A stretch of DNA of 32,750 nt from Anaerovibrio sp. RM50 (GTDB lineage Bacteria > Bacillota > Negativicutes > Selenomonadales > Selenomonadaceae), in the NCBI RefSeq assembly GCF_000622005.1, contig NZ_JHWV01000022.1, positions 1-32,750 on the forward strand, in the 5' to 3' direction. Positions 7,647 to 15,943 of the stretch are shown here, one piece after another. The notes under the pieces are model-generated. The model was not told the origin of the DNA and did no database searches. It worked only from the letters and a program-made list of their open reading frames with translations. The stretch's first letter is position 1; every line of letters begins with the position of its first letter. A program made the translations under genes and the position numbers.

Positions 7647-8723
7647 ATGAAGAAAAAAGTGGCTGTGGCCATGAGCGGTGGTGTTGATAGCTCCCTTACA
7701 GCTACTCTTTTAAAAGAAGAGGGTTATGAGGTTATCGGCATTACCATGCGCCTTAGTGATGAAGGGCGTGGATTTTGTCTTTCTCCGGAGGCTGAGGCGG
7801 CAGCGCTGGTTTCTGTAAAGGATGCACAAAGAGTTGCTGAGCAGTTGGGAATTCAGCATTATGTGGCTGATTTTCGGGATATGTTTAAAACCAAGGTTAT
7901 TGATTATTTCCTTGATGAATATGCCAGGGGCCGTACCCCAAATCCGTGTGTGGCCTGTAATCCTCAGATAAAGTTTGGGGCTCTTTTAAATAAGGCCCGG
8001 GAGCTGGGGGCTGATTATTTTGCCACTGGCCATTACGCCCGCATCAGACAGGATGAGAATGGCAGATATGGCCTCTATACCGGCGTGGACAAGCATAAGG
8101 ACCAGTCCTACGCCCTGTATCGCATAAAACAGGATGTTTTAAAGCATATTATTTTACCCTTGGGGGAATTGACCAAGACTAAAACACGGGAGCTGGCAGA
8201 AAAATACGGTCTGGTGGTGGCCCAGAAGGCAGAAAGCCAGGAGGTTTGCTTCGTTCCCGATGATGATTACAAGGCCATGCTGAAAAGGTTCCGTCCCCAG
8301 TGCCTGAAGCCAGGGGATATTGTGGATCTTGAGGGCAATGTGCTGGGCCGCCATGAGGGAGTACCCCTTTATACCATTGGTCAGCGCAAGGGGCTTGGCA
8401 TTGCCTATCCGGAGCCTCTTTACGTGGTAAAGCTGGATATGGAAAAAAATCAGGTGGTGGTAGGCAATAATCAGGCAGTATTTGCGGAAAGTCTTATTGC
8501 TGAAAATATGAACTGGCTGGCCTTTGATGAATTGACTGAACCAGTTAAGGTGAATGCCCGCATTCGCTATGGTGCAAGAGAAGGAATGGGAGTTGTTTCT
8601 GCTCTTGATAACGGCAGGGTAAAGGTTACCTTCGATGCTCCACAGAGAGCTGTTACGCCAGGGCAGTCCGTGGTTTTCTATGATGGAGACCAGGTTGTGG
8701 GCGGCGGAATTATTGTTAAATAA
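7647..8723 (+). CDS. mnmA: tRNA-specific 2-thiouridylase MnmA
   Basis: This 358-aa enzyme adds sulfur to U34 of tRNA-Lys, -Glu and -Gln using ATP and a persulfide donor. The PP-loop SGGVDSS is at residues 10-16. The catalytic cysteine pair is C101 (PNPCVACN) and C201 (ESQEVCFVP). ATGHYARI and DQSYALYRI lie in the tRNA-binding core. The C-terminal beta-barrel ends TPGQSVVFYDGD...GGGII as in the family. The start has AGGAGG at 7633-7638, and a TATAAT at 7595-7600 is a likely -10. No terminator separates it from the next genes, so it may head a long transcript through 13178. Confidence 0.95.
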   Translation: MKKKVAVAMSGGVDSSLTATLLKEEGYEVIGITMRLSDEGRGFCLSPEAEAAALVSVKDAQRVAEQLGIQHYVADFRDMFKTKVIDYFLDEYARGRTPNPCVACNPQIKFGALLNKARELGADYFATGHYARIRQDENGRYGLYTGVDKHKDQSYALYRIKQDVLKHIILPLGELTKTKTRELAEKYGLVVAQKAESQEVCFVPDDDYKAMLKRFRPQCLKPGDIVDLEGNVLGRHEGVPLYTIGQRKGLGIAYPEPLYVVKLDMEKNQVVVGNNQAVFAESLIAENMNWLAFDELTEPVKVNARIRYGAREGMGVVSALDNGRVKVTFDAPQRAVTPGQSVVFYDGDQVVGGGIIVK

Positions 8724-8753
8724 TATTTACATATATAAGGGGAAGTGAATGGT

Positions 8754-9806
8754 ATGAGCAGCTTTGCACAATCTGTAAAGTACAGACTATTTGCTGTTTT
8801 GGCAGTGGCCGTAGTGGCTGCTGTTGGCGGTGTTTGGTGGTATGCGTCCTATTATACCAATACGCCGGAATATACTATAAAGATGATTCAGGAGTGCTTC
8901 GAGAATCACGACAAGGACAAGATTAAGAAATATATAGATTTTGACCATCTTCTGGATACCAGCAGTGATGCATTGCTGGACGGTCTGGTGGATGCCAGTA
9001 TACCTGCGGTGGGGGAGGCCAAGGACGCTGTCAGCAGCTTCAGCCGCATGTTTAAGGCGCCAGTTACCATGAGTCTTCAGATGGCCATTGACAACTACAT
9101 TGAATATGGCCAGTGGACCAAGGACAACAACAGCTTTGAGGGGATGGGGAACATAGACGCAGATATGGTTGTTAAAAAGTCTGGTCTTGGGGCGACCTCC
9201 TTCAGAAAAATGGACAGTATGGCTGTGGACAACGATAATGGTACTGCTGTTGCCAAGGTTCGGGTATTCCAGGAGGAGGCCAACGAGGAATTTATCCTTG
9301 ATATGGAATTGGTGAAAAAGGATGACGGCGGCTGGCAGCTTTATGAAATCACCAATCTGAAGGATTTTGTTACCATGGTTAATCATTCACGCCGTGACCA
9401 CGTGAAGGATTATCTTGACAAGTCTGCTACCATCATGTCCAATCACGATGCCAAGATAATGTCTCTGGAGCAGGATATAAGCAATGTCCTTAATGGTGGT
9501 TCCCTTGGCAGTTCTGATACCAGAAAAGAGCTTAGGAATATTATGGAAGACAAGGTAATTCCTGAGTGGCAGGCCAGAAAGGGCGAGCTGGAGGCCATGA
9601 GCGTTCCACCGGCAGCGGGAACTCTCCACAGACTTAGAATAAAGATCTGCGATTTGCACATAGAATATGCCAAGGGCTATGCCAAGTGGATGGATGACAA
9701 AAATGCTTCCACCATAAGAACGGCCGATGCTGCCCTGAAACAGGCCAAGACCCTGGAGAAGGAAGCAGAGCTTCTTACCAGACAGGTAAATTCACACATT
9801 AAATAA
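8754..9806 (+). CDS. Membrane-anchored DUF2939-like protein, function unknown
   Basis: This is a 350-aa protein with one N-terminal transmembrane segment (about residues 10-32, ending VGGVWWYASYY) and a long outer part. The segment after the helix (TPEYTIKMIQECFENHDKDKIKKYIDF, given here in pieces: TPEYTIKMIQ, CFENHDKDKI) and the later GWQLYEITNLKDF resemble DUF2939-type proteins. No catalytic motif is visible. A GTG at 8745 is in frame, but it sits only two bases after the SD (AAGGGGA); the ATG at 8754 has proper spacing. It lies 30 bases after mnmA and 20 bases before another single-helix protein, so the two may act together at the membrane. The role is unknown. Confidence 0.7.
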   Translation: MSSFAQSVKYRLFAVLAVAVVAAVGGVWWYASYYTNTPEYTIKMIQECFENHDKDKIKKYIDFDHLLDTSSDALLDGLVDASIPAVGEAKDAVSSFSRMFKAPVTMSLQMAIDNYIEYGQWTKDNNSFEGMGNIDADMVVKKSGLGATSFRKMDSMAVDNDNGTAVAKVRVFQEEANEEFILDMELVKKDDGGWQLYEITNLKDFVTMVNHSRRDHVKDYLDKSATIMSNHDAKIMSLEQDISNVLNGGSLGSSDTRKELRNIMEDKVIPEWQARKGELEAMSVPPAAGTLHRLRIKICDLHIEYAKGYAKWMDDKNASTIRTADAALKQAKTLEKEAELLTRQVNSHIK

Positions 9807-9826
9807 TTGTAAGGATGAGTAAGTAA

Positions 9827-10681
9827 ATGAGCGACAATTTTGATAAGACCCAGCCCATACCAAGGGTAACAGATGATATGGCGGACCAGAAAACACAGCT
9901 GATTAATTATAATCAGGTGAGGCGGCTGGAGCCTGTAAATGTCAATAACAGACAGCAGGCCAATAATGGTGCAAATTACCATCAGCAAGCCAACAATGGG
10001 GCCAATTATTATCAGCAGCCAAATAATGGTGCCAATTATCATCAGCAGATGCCCAAGCCTCCTAAAAAGAGCGGCAAAGGCAAAATGGCATTTACCCTTA
10101 TTCTGGCCTTTGTGGTGGCCTTGTTGGCTGGATTGTTCATTTCCGGATATATGAGTGAACAGACCAGCAGGGAAACCCAGCTGAAGACCCAGCAGGAGCT
10201 TTCAGATAGGGAGGCCAAGGCTGCCGAGGGAAAACAGAATGACCTTAGCACCAAAAAGAAACAGCTGGATCAGCGTATCAAGGATCTTGAGGCCCAGCAG
10301 CAGGCGGCAAAGTCAGAGGCTGACAAGCTGAAGGGCAAGAATGAGCAGATTGACAAGGAAAAGAAGGAGAAGTCCGGAGCCGAGAAGGTTATTGACAAGT
10401 TCACCGGCAAGGAAGCCAAGGATGAAAAGGCGGCCAAGGAATCTGCCAAGGAAGAGGAGCAGGCCCTGAGCAAGGTGGAGGAGATTAACCGTTCCATTCA
10501 GGAGGCCAAGGAGACCTATGAGGAGGTAAACCGCCAGCTGGATGAGCTGGAGGCCATGCGCCAGAAGGCTATGAAAACCAAGGAAGAGGCTGAGCGGGTT
10601 TACAACGAAAACAAGGGGCTCATTGACAGTATTCTTCACTATGTGGAGATGGGGATGTCAGTAGCCAAGGATATTATATAA
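9827..10681 (+). CDS. Single-helix protein with N/Q-rich repeats and a long coiled coil
   Basis: This 284-aa protein is not recognised by function. Residues 1-42 are polar. Residues 43-72 are three 10-residue repeats (QQANNGANYH, QQANNGANYY, QQPNNGANYH). A basic PPKKSGKGK stretch leads into a transmembrane helix at about 88-106 (FTLILAFVVALLAGLFISGY). Residues 110-265 are heptad-like and rich in Lys, Glu, Gln and Ala, so a long coiled coil is likely. The basic stretch before the helix suggests the repeats face the cytoplasm and the coiled coil lies outside. It has an SD-like AAGGATGAG before the ATG and follows the DUF2939-like gene closely. A structural or envelope-spanning role is possible; this is a guess. 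Confidence 0.7.
   Translation: MSDNFDKTQPIPRVTDDMADQKTQLINYNQVRRLEPVNVNNRQQANNGANYHQQANNGANYYQQPNNGANYHQQMPKPPKKSGKGKMAFTLILAFVVALLAGLFISGYMSEQTSRETQLKTQQELSDREAKAAEGKQNDLSTKKKQLDQRIKDLEAQQQAAKSEADKLKGKNEQIDKEKKEKSGAEKVIDKFTGKEAKDEKAAKESAKEEEQALSKVEEINRSIQEAKETYEEVNRQLDELEAMRQKAMKTKEEAERVYNENKGLIDSILHYVEMGMSVAKDII
9953..10042 (+). repeat. Three tandem 30-bp coding repeats
   Basis: The units at 9953-9982, 9983-10012 and 10013-10042 encode QQxNNGANYx. Differences are mostly at third codon positions, so the protein repeat is being kept under selection while the DNA drifts. Confidence 0.85.
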
Positions 10682-10719
10682 TTTGGTTAAACAGATATTA
10701 ACTTTTGGAGGTTTTTACA

Positions 10720-11658
10720 TTGAAAAAGTATTTATTATTGGCCATATCACTGATTTGTGTATTTGCTGTAATGGCTGCGGGCTGTGGCAGCAAGCAGGCA
10801 GATAAGGAACTGCAGACTGTAACCGTTGGCGTAATGCCGGATATTGATTCTGTGCCAATTATCATTGCTCAGGAGAAGGGCTATTTTACCGAGGAAGGCC
10901 TGAAGGTTGAAATTCAGCAGTTTAAGAGTGCCATGGACCGTGATGCGGCTCTCCAGAGCGGCAATCTTGATGGTGCCATTTCTGACCTTCTGGCAGTCGC
11001 CTTTGCCAAGAGCGGTGGCTTTGATGTTAAGGTTACTTCATATACTGATGGTGATTACAAGCTTATTGCCGGCAAGAATGAGGCTGTATCCAGTCCAAGG
11101 GATCTGGTTGGCAAGGATGTGGCAGTATCAAAGAATACCATTATTGAGTATGTAACTGACCAGATTTCCGTATCTCAGAATATGAAGGAAGACAGCATTA
11201 ACAAGGTTGTTATTCCTCAGATTCCAACCCGTCTGGAAATGCTCCAGAACGGCAAGCTGGCAGCAGCAACCCTCCCTGAGCCAATGGGAAGTATTGCAGT
11301 GGCCAACGGCTGCAAGTTTGTAACTGATTCCGAGCAGCTGGGCATCAACCCTGGTGTTATGATGTTTACCGCTAAATGCGTGGACAACAAAAAGGCTGAG
11401 CTTCAGGCCTTCTATCGCGCTTACAACAAGGCTGTAAAGTATCTTAACGAGCATCCTCAGGATGAATATATGGATCTTATTATTGAAAAGAGCGGCTTCC
11501 CGGCAGTTGCCAAGACTGCTCTGAAGCTTCCTAAGTATCGTGAAGCAGGTCTTCCTCAGGAGAAGGATGTTATTGACTGCATGAAGTGGATGAATTCCAA
11601 GGGACTGATTAAGCAGGAATTCTCCTTCAAGGACCTTGTGGTTGATTTGTTGAAGTAA
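10720..11658 (+). CDS. ABC importer substrate-binding lipoprotein (NMT1/SsuA/TauA-like)
   Basis: This 312-aa lipoprotein would capture a small solute outside the membrane. It has a basic, hydrophobic signal sequence and a lipobox ending at C22 (VMAAGC). The body is of the NMT1/THI5-like binding-protein type: TVGVMPDIDSVPIIIAQEKG, then GYFTEEGLKVE, and ALQSGNLDGAISD. The start is TTG at 10720 with GGAGG eight bases upstream; the in-frame TTG at 10705 would place the SD inside the gene. ATPase and permease genes follow directly. Relatives carry taurine, sulfonates, thiamine precursors or other small ligands, and nothing here fixes the substrate. Confidence 0.88.
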   Translation: MKKYLLLAISLICVFAVMAAGCGSKQADKELQTVTVGVMPDIDSVPIIIAQEKGYFTEEGLKVEIQQFKSAMDRDAALQSGNLDGAISDLLAVAFAKSGGFDVKVTSYTDGDYKLIAGKNEAVSSPRDLVGKDVAVSKNTIIEYVTDQISVSQNMKEDSINKVVIPQIPTRLEMLQNGKLAAATLPEPMGSIAVANGCKFVTDSEQLGINPGVMMFTAKCVDNKKAELQAFYRAYNKAVKYLNEHPQDEYMDLIIEKSGFPAVAKTALKLPKYREAGLPQEKDVIDCMKWMNSKGLIKQEFSFKDLVVDLLK

Positions 11659-11682
11659 TTATTTGTATAGTTGGTTTCAGCC

Positions 11683-12447
11683 ATGATTAGTATTGAAAAT
11701 TTATCAGTAAATTATAAATCTGATAGCGATGTCTACACGGCTATATCCGGGATTAATCTCACAATTCCCGAGGGTGGCACTCTGGCGGTTATTGGCCCCT
11801 CCGGCTGTGGCAAGTCCACGTTGCTGAAGGCTATTGCGGGCCTTATTCCGGAGTATGAGGGTACCATCAAAATTAATGGGGATGAGGTTAATCCCAAAAA
11901 GCAGACCATTGGCTTTATGCCCCAGAATTATGGTCTGCTTCCTTGGCGTACAGTGATAGACAATATAAGGCTTGGCATGAAGATAAAGCGGGCACCGGAG
12001 CTTCTTGACCGCAAGGTTTTAAAGAAGCTAATGCGCCAGTTGGGCATCGAGGGGCTGGGGCACCGTTATCCTACGGAGCTTAGCGGCGGCCAGCAGCAGA
12101 GGGTTGCTTTGGCCAGAGTCTTTGCCCTGCAGCCTGATGTGCTGTTGATGGATGAGCCTTTCTCTGCCCTTGATGCCATTACAAGGGAAGAAATGCAGGA
12201 CATTTTTTTGAAGTTGTGGCAGAAAAACAATGTTTCCACTATTTTTGTAACCCACTATGTGGAGGAGGCCCTGTATCTTGGACAGAGAATTGCCGTATTG
12301 TCAGCCAGCTCCGGCAATATTAACCGCATTGTGGAAAATCCTCTTTTCGGGGGCAAGGATATTCGTCAGAATCCTGAATTCTTCGAAATGAGCTTAAAGC
12401 TGAAAAATTCTATTAAGAAGGACTGGAATCAGGCATGGGAAAATTAG
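11683..12447 (+). CDS. ABC importer ATPase (SsuB/TauB-like)
   Basis: This 254-aa ATPase powers the importer. Walker A is GPSGCGKST at residues 38-46; the Q-loop is MPQNYGLLPW, the signature LSGGQQQRVALARV, Walker B VLLMDEPFSALD, and the switch histidine is in VTHYVEEAL. All key residues are present. The ATG at 11683 gives the family-like start MISIENLSVNY; an in-frame TTG at 11671 is an alternative, and neither has a strong SD, so translation may depend on the upstream gene. The 3' end overlaps the permease start by 13 bases. Confidence 0.93.
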   Translation: MISIENLSVNYKSDSDVYTAISGINLTIPEGGTLAVIGPSGCGKSTLLKAIAGLIPEYEGTIKINGDEVNPKKQTIGFMPQNYGLLPWRTVIDNIRLGMKIKRAPELLDRKVLKKLMRQLGIEGLGHRYPTELSGGQQQRVALARVFALQPDVLLMDEPFSALDAITREEMQDIFLKLWQKNNVSTIFVTHYVEEALYLGQRIAVLSASSGNINRIVENPLFGGKDIRQNPEFFEMSLKLKNSIKKDWNQAWEN

Positions 12448-13178
12448 TGAGCGCATGGTATCTTCTGGCGGCGGTGGTGCTGACCCTGGTGTGGTTTGTG
12501 GTATCAAAGCTGGTGGATCTGCCTATTATTCCATCCCCGGTTCTGGTGGTGGAAAATCTGGCGGACATATTTATGAAATATATAGCCATTCACAGCTTAT
12601 ACAGCTTATGGCGTATTGGGGCGGGATTGCTTTTGGCAGTGGCCGTGGGATTGCCTTTAGGGGTGATAATGGGATATTTTCCCCAGACGGATCGCTTTTT
12701 GGCCCCCGTTGTTTATCTTACATATCCAATTCCGAAGATTGCCCTGCTGCCTATACTTATGCTGTTGTTTGGGGTGGGGGAGCTTTCAAAGGTATTTATG
12801 ATATTTCTTATTATAGTGTTTCAGGTGGTGGTGGCAGTCCGTGACGGTATCAGGGCCATTCCCAACGAAACCTATTATCCTTTATATTCCCTTGGGGCTT
12901 CCTTTAAGGATATTTTCTTTGAGGTGCTGTGGCCGGCATCATTGCCAAAGTTTATTACAGCAATAAGGGTTGCTCTTGCCACGGCAATCTCCGTATTGTT
13001 CTTCACTGAGACCTTTGGCACACAGTATGGAATGGGATATTTCATTATGGATGCCTGGCTCAGGGTAAATTATCTGGAGATGTACTCGGGGATTGTGGTA
13101 CTGAGCCTTCTGGGGCTCATCCTTTTTACTACTATAGATCTTATTGAAAGAAATGCTTGCCATTGGCAGTATAAATAA
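12435..13178 (+). CDS. ABC importer permease (SsuC/TauC-like)
   Basis: This 247-aa inner-membrane protein has about six transmembrane helices. The cytoplasmic EAA loop that contacts the ATPase is visible as YYPLYSLGASFKDIFFEVL followed by PASLPKFITAIRVAL, the BPD_transp_1 pattern. Its ATG lies inside the ATPase gene (13-base overlap), so translation of the two is coupled. It completes a three-gene importer (binding protein, ATPase, permease). No clear terminator follows it. Confidence 0.92.
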   Translation: MGKLVSAWYLLAAVVLTLVWFVVSKLVDLPIIPSPVLVVENLADIFMKYIAIHSLYSLWRIGAGLLLAVAVGLPLGVIMGYFPQTDRFLAPVVYLTYPIPKIALLPILMLLFGVGELSKVFMIFLIIVFQVVVAVRDGIRAIPNETYYPLYSLGASFKDIFFEVLWPASLPKFITAIRVALATAISVLFFTETFGTQYGMGYFIMDAWLRVNYLEMYSGIVVLSLLGLILFTTIDLIERNACHWQYK

Positions 13179-13357
13179 GCTATAACTAAGGTATAGAGGA
13201 TTATGGCATGAGACTTTTGGTCTGATGAATTTCGTATGTATTATGCAGTATAATAGCTATATATAAAAATATATAGTTAAAATAGTTATAGTAATAATTC
13301 TACAAAAGGCGGGAAAAAGAGAGAATTTTATGCCAAACAATGAAAGGGGGATAGGAA

Positions 13358-13657
13358 ATGGCTGTTGAAGTGAAGAACGTGGTGGAAATCTTTGTAGACC
13401 AGTATCTGGACAAGACTTTGGACAGCATTCCGGGGGTATGTCGCTGTGAGCAGTGTGTAGCTGATATTAAGGCGATTACATTGAATTCCATGAAGCCAAA
13501 GTATGTTAGTACATCCAGAGGAGAGGTGCTCAGCAAGCTGAAGGCTTTTGACCAGGGTAATCAGGTTGAGCTGCTTTGTATCGTAAAGAAAGCAGCAGAC
13601 ATGGTTATGACTAACCCGCACCATGAGGTTGTGAAGAAGAAAGGCAATGTTCTGTAA
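13358..13657 (+). CDS. ComFB-family small protein
   Basis: This 99-aa protein matches the late-competence ComFB family: VVEIFVDQYLD, then CRCEQCVADIKAITLN and MKPKYVSTSRGEV. The Cys residues around position 28-33 (C-x-C-x-x-C) could bind metal. In Bacillus, comFB lies in the comF operon, but its role is unclear; cyanobacterial members have been reported to bind cyclic nucleotides. Here it stands alone, with an SD GAAAGGGGG and its own AT-rich upstream region (13179-13357), which includes a TATAAT at about 13249 and the hairpin CTATATATAAAAATATATAG. A terminator follows. The function in this organism is not known. Confidence 0.8.
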   Translation: MAVEVKNVVEIFVDQYLDKTLDSIPGVCRCEQCVADIKAITLNSMKPKYVSTSRGEVLSKLKAFDQGNQVELLCIVKKAADMVMTNPHHEVVKKKGNVL

Positions 13658-13674
13658 TTGTTTGGTAATCTAAA

Positions 13675-13705
13675 AGGCCTATCGCAAATGCGATAGGCCT
13701 TTTTA
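13675..13705. terminator. Bidirectional terminator
   Basis: AGGCCTATCGCA (13675-13686) pairs perfectly with TGCGATAGGCCT (13689-13700), with TTTTT after it and A-rich sequence before it. It serves the ComFB gene on the plus strand and the carboxyltransferase gene on the minus strand. Confidence 0.9.
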
Positions 13706-13737
13706 GTTAGCATAGAGTATTGATATATGTGGATATA

Positions 13738-15108
13738 TTATCTGTTGTTCTTGAAGAATTCCAGTGCAACTGGTGGGAACAGAGCATAGGACAGTACATC
13801 CTCATCGGAAGCATTTGGATAGCCCTTTTCGGCCAGTTCCTTCTTGAAGTCTGCTACCTTTGGCTCTTTGGCATCAGCTACAGCACAGTCGGTAATCATA
13901 TCCTCAGGCTTAATCTTCATAGCCTTGAGAACTTCTTCCTTAACTGGCTTTGGAGTCTTACCAAACTTACCACGGGCCAGGTCCTTAACCTCGTTAGGAA
14001 CCATGGTGTAGCGTGGCTGGCCATTGGCCATCATAATTACGTTCATTGTAGCCATGGTACCAACAATCTGGGAAGAAGGCGTTACAAGTGGTGGGAAGCC
14101 AAGGTCTTCACGAACTCTAGGCATCTCATCCAGCAGCTCCTGATACTTGTCAGCTGCGCCCATTTCCTTCAGCTGGTTAACCATGTTGGAAAGCATACCG
14201 CCTGGAATCTGGAAATCCAATACCTTTGGATTAACATCGAAGTAACCAGGGAGGTTGAACTCCTTCATGATTTCCTTCTTAACACCCAGGAAGTGCTTTG
14301 CGATAGGCTCCATAGCCTGACGGTCAAGACCGGTATCTCTCTCCAGACCCTCCAGAGTAGCGATCATGGTCTCAGTACAAGGCTGGGAAGTATCGTTAGC
14401 CAATGGGGACAGTGCGCAGTCAATAATGTCAACGCCAGCCTCAATAGCCTTCAGATAAGTCATGGAACCAAAACCGGAGGTGTAGTGGGTATGAAGCTCG
14501 ATAGGGAGACCAACCTGTTCTTTCAGCTTTTTAACCAAATCCTCAGCTACATAAGGCTTCAACAGGCCGGACATATCTTTGATACAGATGGAATGAACAC
14601 CCATCTTCTTCAGCTCAATTGCCAGATCAACGAAGGTCTGGTTGGTATGGAATGGGCTGATGGTGTATACGAGACAGCCCTGTACATGTGGCTTCTCTTT
14701 TGCTTTAAGAGCGGCATCAATAGCCGTACGGAGATTAGTTACATCGTTCAGTGCATCGAAAATACGGAATACGCCAACACCATGCTCGGAAGCCTTGTTA
14801 ACGAAGGCACGTACCACATCGTCAGAGTAGTGGTTGTAACCCAGCAGATTCTGGCCACGCAGCAGCATCTGGATAGGGGTCTTCTTGAGATGGGCCTTAA
14901 GAGTATCAAGGCGCTCCCATGGATCCTCATTCAGGAAGCGGAGGCAGCTGTCGAAGGTAGCACCGCCCCAAGCCTCAAGAGCGTTGTAGCCTATATTGTC
15001 AAGGGCCTCCAGCTGAGGAAGCATCTGACCTATACGCATACGGGTTGCCAACAGTGACTGATGGGCGTCACGGAGAACGGTTTCAGTAATTTTTACTGGA
15101 TTTGACAT
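13738..15108 (-). CDS. Biotin-dependent carboxyltransferase subunit (PycB/OadA/5S type)
   Basis: This 456-aa protein has the carboxyltransferase fold shared by pyruvate carboxylase, oxaloacetate decarboxylase alpha and transcarboxylase 5S, which move CO2 between biotin and pyruvate/oxaloacetate. Metal and catalytic residues are D14 (TVLRDAHQSLLATRMR), K177 (ICIKDMSG, the lysine carbamylated in homologues), and H206/H208 (LHTHYTSG). The length stops short of a biotinyl domain, and no AMKM motif is present, so it must work with a separate biotin carrier protein encoded elsewhere. In Negativicutes that ferment via succinate to propionate, such a subunit would feed the oxaloacetate branch. Which of the three reactions it performs cannot be told from this gene alone. 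Confidence 0.9.
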   Translation of the reverse strand: MSNPVKITETVLRDAHQSLLATRMRIGQMLPQLEALDNIGYNALEAWGGATFDSCLRFLNEDPWERLDTLKAHLKKTPIQMLLRGQNLLGYNHYSDDVVRAFVNKASEHGVGVFRIFDALNDVTNLRTAIDAALKAKEKPHVQGCLVYTISPFHTNQTFVDLAIELKKMGVHSICIKDMSGLLKPYVAEDLVKKLKEQVGLPIELHTHYTSGFGSMTYLKAIEAGVDIIDCALSPLANDTSQPCTETMIATLEGLERDTGLDRQAMEPIAKHFLGVKKEIMKEFNLPGYFDVNPKVLDFQIPGGMLSNMVNQLKEMGAADKYQELLDEMPRVREDLGFPPLVTPSSQIVGTMATMNVIMMANGQPRYTMVPNEVKDLARGKFGKTPKPVKEEVLKAMKIKPEDMITDCAVADAKEPKVADFKKELAEKGYPNASDEDVLSYALFPPVALEFFKNNR

Positions 15109-15154
15109 ATTATAACATCTCCTTAAAAATATAATATTAAATTCCCCGAAATAT

Positions 15155-15176
15155 ATTGCTTATCCCCTTAAGCAAT
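15155..15176 (-). promoter_or_regulatory. Hairpin at the 5' end of the carboxyltransferase mRNA
   Basis: ATTGCTTA (15155-15162) pairs with TAAGCAAT (15169-15176). It would lie within the first bases of the transcript predicted from the promoter just upstream, where such stems often protect mRNA from decay. That role is inferred. Confidence 0.5.
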
Positions 15177-15186
15177 CTTTAATTCA

Positions 15187-15215
15187 AGTATAAGTTGTAT
15201 GATAAATTTTGTCAA
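15187..15215 (-). promoter_or_regulatory. Consensus promoter for the carboxyltransferase gene
   Basis: On the minus strand TTGACA (15215-15210), exactly 17 bases, then TATACT (15192-15187). Transcription would start near 15180, leaving a leader of about 70 bases. Confidence 0.85.
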
Positions 15216-15262
15216 ACAAATTCGGGATAAATTAATACCAATTAATGCCCTTCGCTACTAAA

Positions 15263-15457
15263 TCAGTGCTGCATATTTTTTGGCAGCTCATCCACAATTT
15301 CAATATTGTCCAGAACGGATTTCATATTTTCACGGAAGCTTACCAAATAGGCCTGGCGAAGCTGGGTCTGGCGCTCCTTTTCCTCAGGGGTAAGGCCCAC
15401 TGAGCGCTGCTTTCTGGAAAGTGCATTTATCTCTTCAATTAATTCCTTGGTAATCAT
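15263..15457 (-). CDS. DUF896 (UPF0291, YnzC-like) small protein
   Basis: This 64-aa helical protein has the family pattern: I-x-x-INALSRKQRSVGLTPEEK, then RQAYLVSFRENMK. Bacillus YnzC, the structural model of the family, is a two-helix bundle of uncertain function. The start has AGGAGG in good position on the minus strand (15467-15462). The downstream carboxyltransferase gene has its own promoter, so the pair need not be one operon. Confidence 0.85.
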   Translation of the reverse strand: MITKELIEEINALSRKQRSVGLTPEEKERQTQLRQAYLVSFRENMKSVLDNIEIVDELPKNMQH

Positions 15458-15603
15458 GTTTCCTCCTAATTATGTATGTCAAACCAAATACTGGGATATT
15501 ATACCCCAATTATTCAAATATTTCCATTCAGCTCATTTTCTTTATTTAATGGAAATTTGCCCACGGGATGTTCAAGAAAAGTGTTAATAAATAATCAATA
15601 ATA

Positions 15604-15612
15604 TGGTATAAT
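15604..15612 (+). promoter_or_regulatory. Extended -10 promoter of the ACT/UPF0210 operon
   Basis: TGGTATAAT at 15604-15612 is the same extended -10 seen before ndh. Transcription would start near 15619, 55 bases before the ACT gene. Confidence 0.65.
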
Positions 15613-15673
15613 CATAAAATACTGTAAAGATAATCCATTACAGAAAAATTGGTTAAAGGGAGCGAATACGATT

Positions 15674-15943
15674 ATGAAATTAGTAGTAACTATCTTTGGA
15701 AAAGACCAGGTAGGCATTATTGCCAATGTAAGTAATATCTTGGCTGCCAAGAAGGTAAATATTACCAGCGTAAACCAGAATATCGTGGATGGCTTTTTTA
15801 ACATGATTATGATGGCGGAGCTAACCGACAAATCTGTTAAATTGGCAGACATTCAAAAGGAGCTTAAGGAGAAGGGGCAGGAGATGAATCTTGAAATCAA
15901 GGTTCAGAACCAGGAAATCTTCAATATTATGCATAACGTATAA
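15674..15943 (+). CDS. ACT domain protein (UPF0237)
   Basis: This 89-aa protein is a single ACT domain: MKLVVTIFGKDQVGIIANVS with the ligand-turn GKDQVGI, then VNITSVNQNIVDGFF. Such domains bind amino acids and often act as small-molecule sensors. It is followed by an UPF0210 gene, a pairing conserved in many Firmicutes, which suggests the ACT protein senses a ligand for its partner. The SD is AAAGGGAG. Its last codons are duplicated just after the stop (see repeat). Confidence 0.9.
   Translation: MKLVVTIFGKDQVGIIANVSNILAAKKVNITSVNQNIVDGFFNMIMMAELTDKSVKLADIQKELKEKGQEMNLEIKVQNQEIFNIMHNV

Noticed and set aside
9953-10042. Possible CRISPR-like 30-bp repeats
   Set aside because: The units are directly tandem with no spacers and encode an in-frame peptide repeat.
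13720-15057. A 445-codon open frame on the plus strand
   Set aside because: It is the exact antisense of the carboxyltransferase gene, has no SD and no family-like sequence. Long antisense frames are common over strongly biased genes.
15477-15482. TTGACA on the minus strand before the DUF896 gene as a promoter
   Set aside because: A -10 at proper distance would fall on the start codon, so it cannot drive this gene.
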